Source: an uncultured Rikenellaceae bacterium
GTDB taxonomy: Bacteria; Bacteroidota; Bacteroidia; Bacteroidales; Rikenellaceae
Direction: 5' to 3'
NCBI GenBank assembly: GCA_944321925.1
Contig: CALUND010000011.1
Coordinates: forward strand, 124,001-188,000
Length of the DNA: 64,000 nucleotides
The position numbers and the translations under genes were made by a program. Below, piece by piece: positions 56,561 through 64,000 of the stretch; within the stretch, counting starts at the first letter, position 1; each line of letters starts with the position of its first letter. A model generated the notes under the pieces. That model was not told the origin of the DNA. It was given only the letters and a program-made list of their open reading frames with translations, and ran no database searches.

Positions 56561-57925
56561 TTACTTCGTCTCTCCGAGCCGTTTCTTGATGGCACAAGTT
56601 TCGGCCTCGTATCCCGGTTTTTCGAGCAACGCGAACATGTTTTTCTTGTAAGCCTCCACGCCCGGCTGATCGAACGGATTCACGCCGAGCAGGTAACCGC
56701 TGATTCCGCACGCCTTCTCGAAAAAATAGATCAACGCACCGATCGTCCGTTCATCGAGCCGCGGGATCTCCAAACGGATATTGGGAACTCCGCCATCGAC
56801 ATGAGCGAGGATCGTTCCGATCTCCGCCATACGGTTTACCTCGCCGACCCGCTTGCCAGCCAGGAAATTGAGTCGGTCGACATCCTTTTCCTCCGGAGCG
56901 ATCCGCACCTTGTGTTTCGATTCGGCCACGGAAATTACCGTCTCGAACAGCATTCGCTCGCCCTGCTGAATGTATTGTCCCATGGAGTGGAGGTCGGTCG
57001 TGAAGATCACACTGGCCGGGAAAATGCCCTTTCCCTCTTTACCTTCGCTCTCGCCGTAGAGCTGTTTCCACCACTCGGCGAAATATTGCAACTTGGGCTC
57101 ATAGGAGGCCAACAACTCCACCTTGTATCCCTTGCGATAAAGCGCATTCCGGATCGCTGCATAGCGGGCTGCCGGATTCTCTGCAAACGGGACATCGACC
57201 CCCGTGGCGCGCTCCATCGCCCGAGCTCCTTCGACCAATGCGGCGATATCGATCCCCGCCACGGCCAAAGGCAACAAACCGACCGGCGTAAGCACCGAGA
57301 AGCGGCCGCCCACATCGTCGGGAATCACGAATGTCTCGTATCCCTCCTCGTCGGACAACCCCTTCAGGACCCCTTTTTCGCGATCCGTAACGGCCACGAT
57401 ACGCGACGCGGCCTCCTCCTTTCCGTAACGACGCTCGATCTCCTCGCGCACGATCCGAAACGCTACGGCCGGCTCGGTGGTCGTCCCCGACTTGGAGATC
57501 ACGATGGCCGCAATCGACAGATCCTTCACGGCATCCATCAACTCATACATGTAATCCTCATTGAGGGTGTGTCCGGCAAACAGAATCCGCGGCGTATTCT
57601 GTTTCTTTGCCCAGGCGGCGAACGGATTGCTCATTGCCTCAAGCACCGCTTTCGCTCCCAGATAGGAACCACCTATACCTATGACAATTACAGCATCGGC
57701 CTTTGCGCGCAATCGCTCCGCTGTCCGGCCGATCCGGGCCAACTCTTCCGCACTCACCGAAGAGGGCAAACGGACCCAACCGAGAAAATCGTTGCCTTTG
57801 CCCGTTCCGTCATAAAGCAACCCTGTACTCCGGACCGCCTCCTGCTCCAATGCAACCACGTCGGTATCCCCGAGGAAACCGTCTGTTTTCGAAATGTCGA
57901 GTTTTACAATCTCTTTCATATTCAA
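56561..57925 (-). CDS. pgi: Glucose-6-phosphate isomerase
   Basis: 454 residues, the shorter bacterial form. Interconverts glucose 6-phosphate and fructose 6-phosphate. Motifs: [60 protein letters not shown] and [20 protein letters not shown] near the C-terminus. It starts 6 bases after the gpsA stop. Confidence 0.97.
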   Translation of the reverse strand: MNMKEIVKLDISKTDGFLGDTDVVALEQEAVRSTGLLYDGTGKGNDFLGWVRLPSSVSAEELARIGRTAERLRAKADAVIVIGIGGSYLGAKAVLEAMSNPFAAWAKKQNTPRILFAGHTLNEDYMYELMDAVKDLSIAAIVISKSGTTTEPAVAFRIVREEIERRYGKEEAASRIVAVTDREKGVLKGLSDEEGYETFVIPDDVGGRFSVLTPVGLLPLAVAGIDIAALVEGARAMERATGVDVPFAENPAARYAAIRNALYRKGYKVELLASYEPKLQYFAEWWKQLYGESEGKEGKGIFPASVIFTTDLHSMGQYIQQGERMLFETVISVAESKHKVRIAPEEKDVDRLNFLAGKRVGEVNRMAEIGTILAHVDGGVPNIRLEIPRLDERTIGALIYFFEKACGISGYLLGVNPFDQPGVEAYKKNMFALLEKPGYEAETCAIKKRLGETK

Positions 57926-57931
57926 GCTATT

Positions 57932-58939
57932 TTATATCAATTTTTCCGTCAACATTCTCATCGCATCCTTCGGGACAAGCCCTTCGTAGAGCACGGCATG
58001 CACCATGTCGGCAATCGGCAGATCGATCGCCGCCGAAGCATTCACATGGCGAATACTCTCCGAAGCGTAATAGCCCTCGGCCACCATGCCCAACTCCATC
58101 TGCGCACTGCGTACGGAATAGCCCTTGCCGATCATCAGTCCCAACGCCCTGTTCCGGCTGAACTGCGAATAGGCGGTCACCAACAGATCGCCCAAGAAGG
58201 CCGAAGCATTCGTATCGCGTGGGGCAGGGTAGGTTCCCTCGAGGAAACGGGCCATCTCCATCGCACAATTCGAAATGAGTACAGCCCGAAAATTGTCGCC
58301 ATATCCCAGTCCAACCGCCATGCCCACCGCAATCGCATAGATGTTCTTAAGCACCGCTGCATATTCCACGCCATAGATGTCGGCCGAGGTATTCACACGA
58401 ATGTAAGAGGTCGCAAATTTGTCTGCCAACAAAGCTGCATTTTCCGCCTCCTTGCAGGCGAGCGTAAGGTACGACAACCGTTCCTGAGCGACCTCCTCCG
58501 CATGGCACGGACCTCCCAATATACCGATTCGGGCAAAAGGAACCCCGCAATGTTTCTTGACATACTCCGCCGGAGTGAGCCACTCGCCCGGAACGATCCC
58601 CTTCACGGCCGAAACGACGAACCGATCGTCGAGCGAAACCGAAAGCGGAGCAAGCACGGAGGCCAAAAATGCCGACGGCACAGCCACGACGACGACCTGT
58701 GCCGCCCGAACCGCCTCATCCAGATTGTCCACCACACGCAAACGATCCTTCACGAAACGGACATCCCGCAAATATTTCGGATTGCGTCCCGATCGCTCAA
58801 TTCCCTCACGGACCGACGGATTGGAGACATACCAGACGACCTGCCTCTCGTTCTCCGACAGGATTTTCACAAGCGCCGTAGCCCAACTGCCATGTCCCAC
58901 CACGGCACAAACGGAAGATCGATCGAGAATAAAACCCAT
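57932..58939 (-). CDS. gpsA: Glycerol-3-phosphate dehydrogenase (NAD(P)+)
   Basis: 335 residues from MGFILDRSSVCAVVGHGSWA at 58939, chosen because the ATG five codons upstream lies almost on the expected transcription start. Makes sn-glycerol 3-phosphate for phospholipids. Motifs: GHGSWATAL (nucleotide site), VVAVPSAFL, GGPCHAEEVAQE, and the active-site region VEYAAVLKNIYAIAVGMAVG. First gene of gpsA-pgi. Confidence 0.95.
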   Translation of the reverse strand: MGFILDRSSVCAVVGHGSWATALVKILSENERQVVWYVSNPSVREGIERSGRNPKYLRDVRFVKDRLRVVDNLDEAVRAAQVVVVAVPSAFLASVLAPLSVSLDDRFVVSAVKGIVPGEWLTPAEYVKKHCGVPFARIGILGGPCHAEEVAQERLSYLTLACKEAENAALLADKFATSYIRVNTSADIYGVEYAAVLKNIYAIAVGMAVGLGYGDNFRAVLISNCAMEMARFLEGTYPAPRDTNASAFLGDLLVTAYSQFSRNRALGLMIGKGYSVRSAQMELGMVAEGYYASESIRHVNASAAIDLPIADMVHAVLYEGLVPKDAMRMLTEKLI

Positions 58940-58962
58940 AAAGATTATTTTCAAAGAGTTTG

Positions 58963-59020
58963 CAAATGTATATAAATTTTACCTTTCACGCGGTGGTTTT
59001 CCATCTTTTTTCTACCTTTG
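58963..59020. promoter_or_regulatory. Divergent promoters between gpsA and purH
   Basis: Minus strand: TACATTTG (58963-58970) for gpsA. Plus strand: TACCTTTG (59013-59020) for purH. Both fit TAnnTTTG; neither -33 box is exact. The 43 bases between them are shared. Confidence 0.5.
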
Positions 59021-59053
59021 CATATTCGTAAAATCCATAAAAAACCCGAGACA

Positions 59054-60577
59054 TTGAAAAAAATAGGAAGTGCACTCATTTCAGTCTATTACAAGGACGG
59101 ACTGGATGAAATCGTAAAAGAACTCTCCGCAAACGGCGTCAAGATATACTCCACGGGAGGAACCCTGTCGTTCATCGAAGGGCTGGGCATCGAAGCTACC
59201 GCCGTCGAAACCCTGACCGGCTATCCCTCCATCCTCGGAGGACGGGTCAAAACCCTCCATCCGAAAGTTTTCGGCGGCATCCTCGCCCGCAGAGACAACG
59301 AAACCGACCAACAACAACTCGCACAATATGCCATTCCGGAGATCGATCTCGTGATCGTCGACCTCTATCCGTTCGAACAGACCGTCGCCTCCGGCGCATC
59401 GGAGCAAGAGATCATCGAAAAGATCGACATCGGCGGCATCTCGCTGATCCGGGCCGCTGCCAAAAACTTCAAAGATACGGTCATCGTCGGCTCCGTCGCC
59501 CAATACGGCGAACTGCTCGAACTGCTCCGCAGTCAACAGGGCGCCACGACCCTCGAACAGCGACGCCGTTTTGCGGCGCTTGCTTTCGGAGTCAGCTCGG
59601 CTTACGACACCGCCATCTTCAACTATTTCAACCGTGCAGAGGCCATTCCGGCATTCCGTGCGGCATACGACGGAGGCCAGGAGTTGCGTTACGGCGAGAA
59701 TCCCCATCAGAAAGGCGCATTTTACGGCAAATTGTCGGATATTTTCGAACAGCTCCACGGCAAGGAGATCTCCTACAACAACATGCTCGACATCGACGCA
59801 GCCCTCAATCTGATCGCCGAATTCGAAGACGATATCGCTTTCGCCATCCTCAAGCACAACAATGCCTGCGGCGTAGCGGTCGGCAAGACGGTGAAAGAGG
59901 CCTGGACGACTGCACTCGCGTGCGATCCCGTTTCGGCTTTCGGCGGCGTCCTCGTATGCAACCATCCCATCGATGCCGAAACGGCCGAAGAGATCGGTAA
60001 ACTCTTCTTCGAAGTGATCATTGCGCCGGACTACGAAGAGAAGGCGCTCGAAACCCTGTTCACCAAGAAAAACCGCATCGTACTCCGGTTGAAGAAGTCG
60101 GAACGCAGCCCCCTGCAATTCCGTTCGCTCCTGAACGGGGTAGCAGTACAGGAACGCGACCTGAAGGTTGGCGGACGCGACGGCGAAGTACGTACCGTGA
60201 CGAAAAAAGGGGTTACGGCCGAGCAGATGAAAGACCTCGTGTTCGCCAACAAGATCGTGAAGAACTCCAAGAGCAACGCGATCGTCATCGCCAAAAACGG
60301 GCAACTGCTGGCCAGCGGTATCGGACAGACCTCCCGCGTGGATGCGCTCCGCCAAGCCATTGAAAAGGCAAAAAGTTTCGGATTCGACCTGCATGGAGCA
60401 GTCCTCGCCTCCGACGCCTATTTCCCCTTTGCCGACTGCGTGGAGATCGCCCACGGCGAAGGCATCGACAGCGTAATCCAACCGGGCGGCTCGATCCGCG
60501 ACGGAGAGAGCATCGCCTACTGCGACGAGAACGGCATGGCAATGGTCTTCACCGGACTGCGTCACTTCAAACACTAA
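59054..60577 (+). CDS. purH: Bifunctional AICAR formyltransferase/IMP cyclohydrolase
   Basis: 507 residues from a TTG start at 59054 (reads KKIGSALISVYYKDGLDEIV, where the family begins); an earlier TTG at 59018 lies on the promoter -7 box. N-terminal IMP cyclohydrolase (IYSTGGTLSFIEGLGIEATA, GGRVKTLHPKVFGGILARRD) and C-terminal formyltransferase (ILKHNNACGVAVGKTVKEAW, DAYFPFADCVEIAHGEGID). Last two steps of IMP synthesis. Leads into mreB 30 bases on. Confidence 0.93.
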   Translation: MKKIGSALISVYYKDGLDEIVKELSANGVKIYSTGGTLSFIEGLGIEATAVETLTGYPSILGGRVKTLHPKVFGGILARRDNETDQQQLAQYAIPEIDLVIVDLYPFEQTVASGASEQEIIEKIDIGGISLIRAAAKNFKDTVIVGSVAQYGELLELLRSQQGATTLEQRRRFAALAFGVSSAYDTAIFNYFNRAEAIPAFRAAYDGGQELRYGENPHQKGAFYGKLSDIFEQLHGKEISYNNMLDIDAALNLIAEFEDDIAFAILKHNNACGVAVGKTVKEAWTTALACDPVSAFGGVLVCNHPIDAETAEEIGKLFFEVIIAPDYEEKALETLFTKKNRIVLRLKKSERSPLQFRSLLNGVAVQERDLKVGGRDGEVRTVTKKGVTAEQMKDLVFANKIVKNSKSNAIVIAKNGQLLASGIGQTSRVDALRQAIEKAKSFGFDLHGAVLASDAYFPFADCVEIAHGEGIDSVIQPGGSIRDGESIAYCDENGMAMVFTGLRHFKH

Positions 60578-60607
60578 AGAACAAAACCTCGAAACAGGCA
60601 TAAAGCT

Positions 60608-61627
60608 ATGGGACTTTTCTCTCTGACTCAGGAGCTGGCCATCGACCTCGGTACGGCCAACACCCTGATCATCCACAACAACAAAGTGGTGGTCGACGAG
60701 CCTTCCATCGTAGCGCTCGACGCCCACACCGGTAAGGTGGTAGCCATCGGCGAACAGGCTCGTCAGATGCACGGAAGAACCCACCAGAATATCCGGACCA
60801 TTCGTCCCCTGAAGGATGGCGTGATCGCCGATTTCACCGCCACGGAGCTGATGCTGCGCGGCATGATCAAAAAGGTGAAAACCACGCATCAACTCTTCAC
60901 GCCATCGCTCAAAATGGTGATCTGCATTCCGTCGGGTTCGACCAATGTGGAGATCCGTGCCGTGCGCGACTCGGCCGAACATGCCGGTGGACGCGAAGTC
61001 TACATGATCTACGAACCGATGGCCGCCGCCCTCGGATCGGGACTCGATGTGGAGGCCCCCGAAGGACACATGGTGATCGACATCGGCGGAGGAACCACGG
61101 AGATCGCCTGCATCTCCCTGGGCGGCATCGTCTGCAGCGAGAGCATCAACGTGGCGGGCGACGTCTTCACGGAAGACATTCGCAGCTACATGCGTCAGAC
61201 CCACAACATTCGAGTCGGCGAACGGACTGCGGAAGATATCAAGATTGCGATCGGTGCCGCACTCCCGGAGCTCGACGAAGAACCGGAAGACTACGTGATC
61301 ACGGGCCCGAACATCGTCACGGCACTCCCCACGACGATCACGCTCTCGTACAGCGAAATCGCCTATGCGCTCGAAAAATCGCTCATCAAGATCGATGCGG
61401 CCATCATGAAGGTGCTCGAGTCGATCCCGCCCGAACTCTACTCGGATATCTACAAGAAAGGGGTCTATCTGGCCGGTGGCGGCGCCCTGATCAAAGGGCT
61501 CGCCAAACGACTCAGCGACAAATGCAACATTCCGTTCATCGTGGCCGACGACCCACTTCGTGCCGTGGCACGAGGCACGGGCATCGCGCTGAAAAACATC
61601 GGCCGATTCTCGTTCCTCATGCGATAA
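60608..61627 (+). CDS. mreB: Rod shape-determining protein MreB
   Basis: 339 residues, actin fold. Phosphate-1 loop AIDLGTANTLI, phosphate-2 loop VIDIGGGTTEIACISLGGIV, adenosine motif YLAGGGALIKGLAKRL. The N-terminus MGLFSLTQELA is a membrane-binding stretch. It polymerises under the inner membrane and guides the elongasome. Starts 30 bases after purH; with mreC, mreD and mrdA it forms the rod-shape operon. Confidence 0.97.
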   Translation: MGLFSLTQELAIDLGTANTLIIHNNKVVVDEPSIVALDAHTGKVVAIGEQARQMHGRTHQNIRTIRPLKDGVIADFTATELMLRGMIKKVKTTHQLFTPSLKMVICIPSGSTNVEIRAVRDSAEHAGGREVYMIYEPMAAALGSGLDVEAPEGHMVIDIGGGTTEIACISLGGIVCSESINVAGDVFTEDIRSYMRQTHNIRVGERTAEDIKIAIGAALPELDEEPEDYVITGPNIVTALPTTITLSYSEIAYALEKSLIKIDAAIMKVLESIPPELYSDIYKKGVYLAGGGALIKGLAKRLSDKCNIPFIVADDPLRAVARGTGIALKNIGRFSFLMR

Positions 61628-61648
61628 AGAAGAGAGATTCGCCCGGCA

Positions 61649-62488
61649 ATGTATAGGCTCTTAGAGTTTCTGCGAAAAATTCATGTGCTGCTCATTTTCA
61701 TCCTGTTGGAATGCGTGGCCATCCATTTCTATGCGAACTCCACTCCTTACACCCGGGCCCGTCTGCTATCGGCATCGAACGCTGTCGTAGGCACCATCTA
61801 CCGGGCCGCAGCCGGGGTTAGATGCTATTTCGGACTCGGACGTGAAAACCGTCACCTTACGGAGGAGATCATCCGACTGCGAAACGAGCTGGACATCTAT
61901 CGCCTTGCTTTCGAAGAGAAGCAACTCCAGGCGCTTCGCGACACGGTGATCTCGCCCTATGACTATCTGCCTGCGCGTGTGGTGCATAATTCGATCGGAC
62001 GGCAGGAAAACTTTCTCACGCTCAACAAGGGCATGCGCGACGGAGTACGCGAAAATATGGCGGTACTGACTCCGAACGGCGCGATGGTCGGCTACGTATT
62101 GAGTTGTTCCGATCGCTATGCGGTCTGCATCTCGCTGCTTAACACCAGCTTCCGCGCCAGCGGACGACTCGCTTCGAGCGACCATTTCGGATCGATCTCC
62201 TGGCCCGGAATCGACAGCCGGAGAATCCGTCTCTCCGAGATTCCCAAATACGCCCACGTCATACCGGGCGACACGATTCTGACGACCGATTACTCCTTCT
62301 ATTTCCCCTCGGGCATACCGATCGGACGAGTCGTCGACTACAAATCGGTCGAAGAGACCGCCTCCTACGACATAAGCGTAGAGCCTTTCGCTGACTTCTC
62401 CACCCTGAAAGAGGTGATTCTCGTCGGCAACGACGACTCTTACGAACGCATGATGCTCGAAAACGAAACAATCGGACCGGACCGCTGA
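61649..62488 (+). CDS. mreC: Rod shape-determining protein MreC
   Basis: 279 residues. One N-terminal membrane segment (VLLIFILLECVAIHFYANST), a coiled coil at ~68-105 (ENRHLTEEIIRLRNELDIYR), then the beta-rich periplasmic domain with LTLNKGMRDGVRENMAVLTP and DTILTTDYSFYFPSGIPIGR. Activates PBP2-RodA. 21 bases after mreB. Confidence 0.93.
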   Translation: MYRLLEFLRKIHVLLIFILLECVAIHFYANSTPYTRARLLSASNAVVGTIYRAAAGVRCYFGLGRENRHLTEEIIRLRNELDIYRLAFEEKQLQALRDTVISPYDYLPARVVHNSIGRQENFLTLNKGMRDGVRENMAVLTPNGAMVGYVLSCSDRYAVCISLLNTSFRASGRLASSDHFGSISWPGIDSRRIRLSEIPKYAHVIPGDTILTTDYSFYFPSGIPIGRVVDYKSVEETASYDISVEPFADFSTLKEVILVGNDDSYERMMLENETIGPDR

Positions 62489-62501
62489 CAGAAACAACCC
62501 C

Positions 62502-63023
62502 ATGTACGACGCACTCAAATACATTCTGCTCTTCGTTCTGACGCTTCTCCTGCAGCTTTTTTTCTTCAATGCGCTGCAATTGGGGCCCTATGTCACGCCG
62601 CTGGTCTACATCGCATTCATCGTGCTCCTGCCGATGAAGATGCCTCCGCTCTATGTCCTTTTATCGGGACTCCTGATGGGCGTATTGATGGACATAGGAA
62701 TGGGAACGGCCGGACTCAACACGATCGCCACGCTGCTGACGGCCTATGCACGCATCTGGATCCTGAACCTGATCGTAGGAAAAGAGTATGTGAGCGAAGG
62801 AGGAATCCCGGGAATCGCGTCGATCGGCCGCAAGAAATTTTTACGCTATGCGGGTATCATGACCCTGTTACAATGCGCCGTCTTTTTCCCGTTCGAAACG
62901 ATGAACGGAAATCTTTTCCTTCACACCCTCTTACGCATCATCGCCAGCTGGGCGATCACGTTGCTCTTCGTCTGGTTGATCGCCCTCGTATTCACCCACA
63001 ATAACATCCGTTCGCAAAACTGA
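62502..63023 (+). CDS. mreD: Rod shape-determining protein MreD
   Basis: 173 residues, five or six membrane segments (LLFVLTLLLQLFFFNALQLG, VTPLVYIAFIVLLPMKMPPL, LLMGVLMDIGMGTAGLNTIA). Recognised by layout and by its place between mreC and mrdA; sequence is weakly conserved in this family. 13 bases after mreC. Confidence 0.88.
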   Translation: MYDALKYILLFVLTLLLQLFFFNALQLGPYVTPLVYIAFIVLLPMKMPPLYVLLSGLLMGVLMDIGMGTAGLNTIATLLTAYARIWILNLIVGKEYVSEGGIPGIASIGRKKFLRYAGIMTLLQCAVFFPFETMNGNLFLHTLLRIIASWAITLLFVWLIALVFTHNNIRSQN

Positions 63024-63028
63024 GTGCC

Positions 63029-64000
63029 ATGAACTCCTTCCTGCGGATCAAGATCTTGCAACTGTTCGTCGTCGCGATGTTCATCATCCTTGCGATCAGG
63101 CTGTTCTACATCCAGGTGATCGACTCTTCCTACAAGGAGATGTCGGACAACAACGTTTTGCGCTACGAGGTGCTCTATCCTCCGCGCGGCGAGGTCTACG
63201 ATCGCAACGGAGAATATCTGATCCAGAGCAAAGAGTCATACGACCTGATGGTTGTTCCGCGCGAGGTGCGCCCGTTCGACACGCTGCTCATGAGCCGTAT
63301 CGTCGGACTCACGCTGCCCAAATTGCGGCAACAACTCCGAAAGGCGGCCCGCTACTCCTCCCGAAGACCCTCGTTGGTCGTGGGCCAGCTCACCAAAGAC
63401 GCCAAATTAAGGCTCGACGAGATGAACTTTCCGGGATTCTTCACCGTCTATCGCACCGTGCGTTCCTATCCCCGCAACATCGCCGGCAACCTGCTCGGCT
63501 ACGTGGGAGAGGTGGACGACCAGATGATCGAGAATGATCCCTATTACCGTCCGGGCGACTACATCGGCATGAGCGGTTTGGAACAAGCCTACGAAGAGCT
63601 TTTGCGAGGAAAGAAAGGCGTAAGAATCAATCTGGTGGATGTCCACGGCATCTCGAAAGGGTCCTATCATGACGGGATGTACGATACGATCGCCACAGCC
63701 GGACTCGCTCTGACAAGTTCGCTCGATGCCAGTCTGCAGGAGTTCGGCGAAGAGCTTCTCGAAGGAAAAGTCGGCAGCATCGTGGCGATCGAGCCCTCCA
63801 CGGGAGAGATTCTCATCATGGCGAGCAGTCCGACCTACGATCCCGACGAGCTGGTCGGCAGGCAACGCGGCAACAACTACATGAAACTGCTCTACAACAA
63901 ACGTCACCCGCTCTTCAACCGGGCCGTCATGTCGCGTTATCCGCCGGGCTCCACCTTCAAACTGATCAACGGACTGATCGGACAGCAGGAGGGTGTACTG
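63029..64000 (+). CDS. mrdA: Penicillin-binding protein 2, 3' end missing
   Basis: First 324 residues, ATG at 63029, 5 bases after mreD. N-terminal membrane anchor (ILQLFVVAMFIILAIRLFYI), dimerisation domain (PPRGEVYDRNGEYLIQSKES; GMSGLEQAYEELLRGKKG), then the start of the transpeptidase domain (IVAIEPSTGEILIMASSPTY) with the catalytic serine motif STFK at Ser308, just before the window end. Makes the septum-independent cell-wall cross-links with RodA. The remaining motifs lie outside the window. Confidence 0.95.
   Translation, partial: MNSFLRIKILQLFVVAMFIILAIRLFYIQVIDSSYKEMSDNNVLRYEVLYPPRGEVYDRNGEYLIQSKESYDLMVVPREVRPFDTLLMSRIVGLTLPKLRQQLRKAARYSSRRPSLVVGQLTKDAKLRLDEMNFPGFFTVYRTVRSYPRNIAGNLLGYVGEVDDQMIENDPYYRPGDYIGMSGLEQAYEELLRGKKGVRINLVDVHGISKGSYHDGMYDTIATAGLALTSSLDASLQEFGEELLEGKVGSIVAIEPSTGEILIMASSPTYDPDELVGRQRGNNYMKLLYNKRHPLFNRAVMSRYPPGSTFKLINGLIGQQEGVL

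Noticed and set aside
59081..61204. 707-codon open frame opposite purH and mreB
   Set aside because: Spans two unrelated conserved genes on the other strand and has no recognisable domain.

Overview
The window is chromosomal DNA of a gut-type member of the Bacteroidota, most likely near Alistipes (Rikenellaceae). The evidence is: repeated promoters of the Bacteroidota form TTTG-N18..20-TAnnTTTG, almost no Shine-Dalgarno signals, Mfa/FimA-type (type V) pilus genes, BACON and fimbrillin-like lipoproteins, a zinc-free L36, and 55-60 % GC core genes with an AT-richer fimbrial locus. The genus is an inference from sequence character; no search was run.

Layout: (1) 1-3.2 kb: end of endonuclease IV, then a minus-strand PspC/PadR/PspC operon. 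(2) 3.4-6.2 kb: two minus-strand lipoprotein genes. The first-transcribed one joins a fimbrillin-like domain to a domain closely resembling the streptococcal antibody-cleaving protease IdeS/Mac (peptidase C66). The second is a protease-free fimbrillin-like paralogue. (3) 6.5-24.8 kb: one very long minus-strand str/S10/spc/alpha operon from rpsL to rplQ, with secY, map, infA, rpmJ and rpoA, a canonical promoter upstream of rpsL, an internal promoter before rpsH and a strong terminator after rplQ. (4) 25-29.5 kb: a BACON lipoprotein, a TPM/LemA pair and menA on the plus strand. (5) 29.5-36.3 kb: degenerate ~36-bp repeats, the minus-strand ilvD-ilvB-ilvN-ilvC operon and the divergent serine dehydratase gene. 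(6) 36.3-37.1 kb: an apparently orphan cobalamin riboswitch on the minus strand whose transcript contains no convincing gene before a terminator. (7) 37.1-40.6 kb: a PhoB/PhoR-like two-component system and a saccharopine/carboxynorspermidine dehydrogenase-like gene. (8) tRNA-Lys, then a plus-strand type V pilus cluster (41.0-49.7 kb) encoding DUF3575, DUF3868/OmpA/TPR, an Mfa2-like anchor, a major fimbrillin and three accessory subunits. Three of its seven genes are out of frame, two of them at G9/G10 tracts. (9) 49.9-64 kb: a PepSY-like protein, three overlapping glycosyltransferase genes, thiL, aroQ, an EamA transporter, gpsA-pgi, and purH-mreB-mreC-mreD-mrdA, the last cut by the window end.

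The most notable items are the fimbrillin-IdeS fusion protease operon, the gene-less cobalamin riboswitch, and the run of homopolymer frameshifts restricted to the pilus cluster, which suggests slipped-strand phase variation or decay. I saw no insertion sequence, integrase, CRISPR array or rRNA gene.
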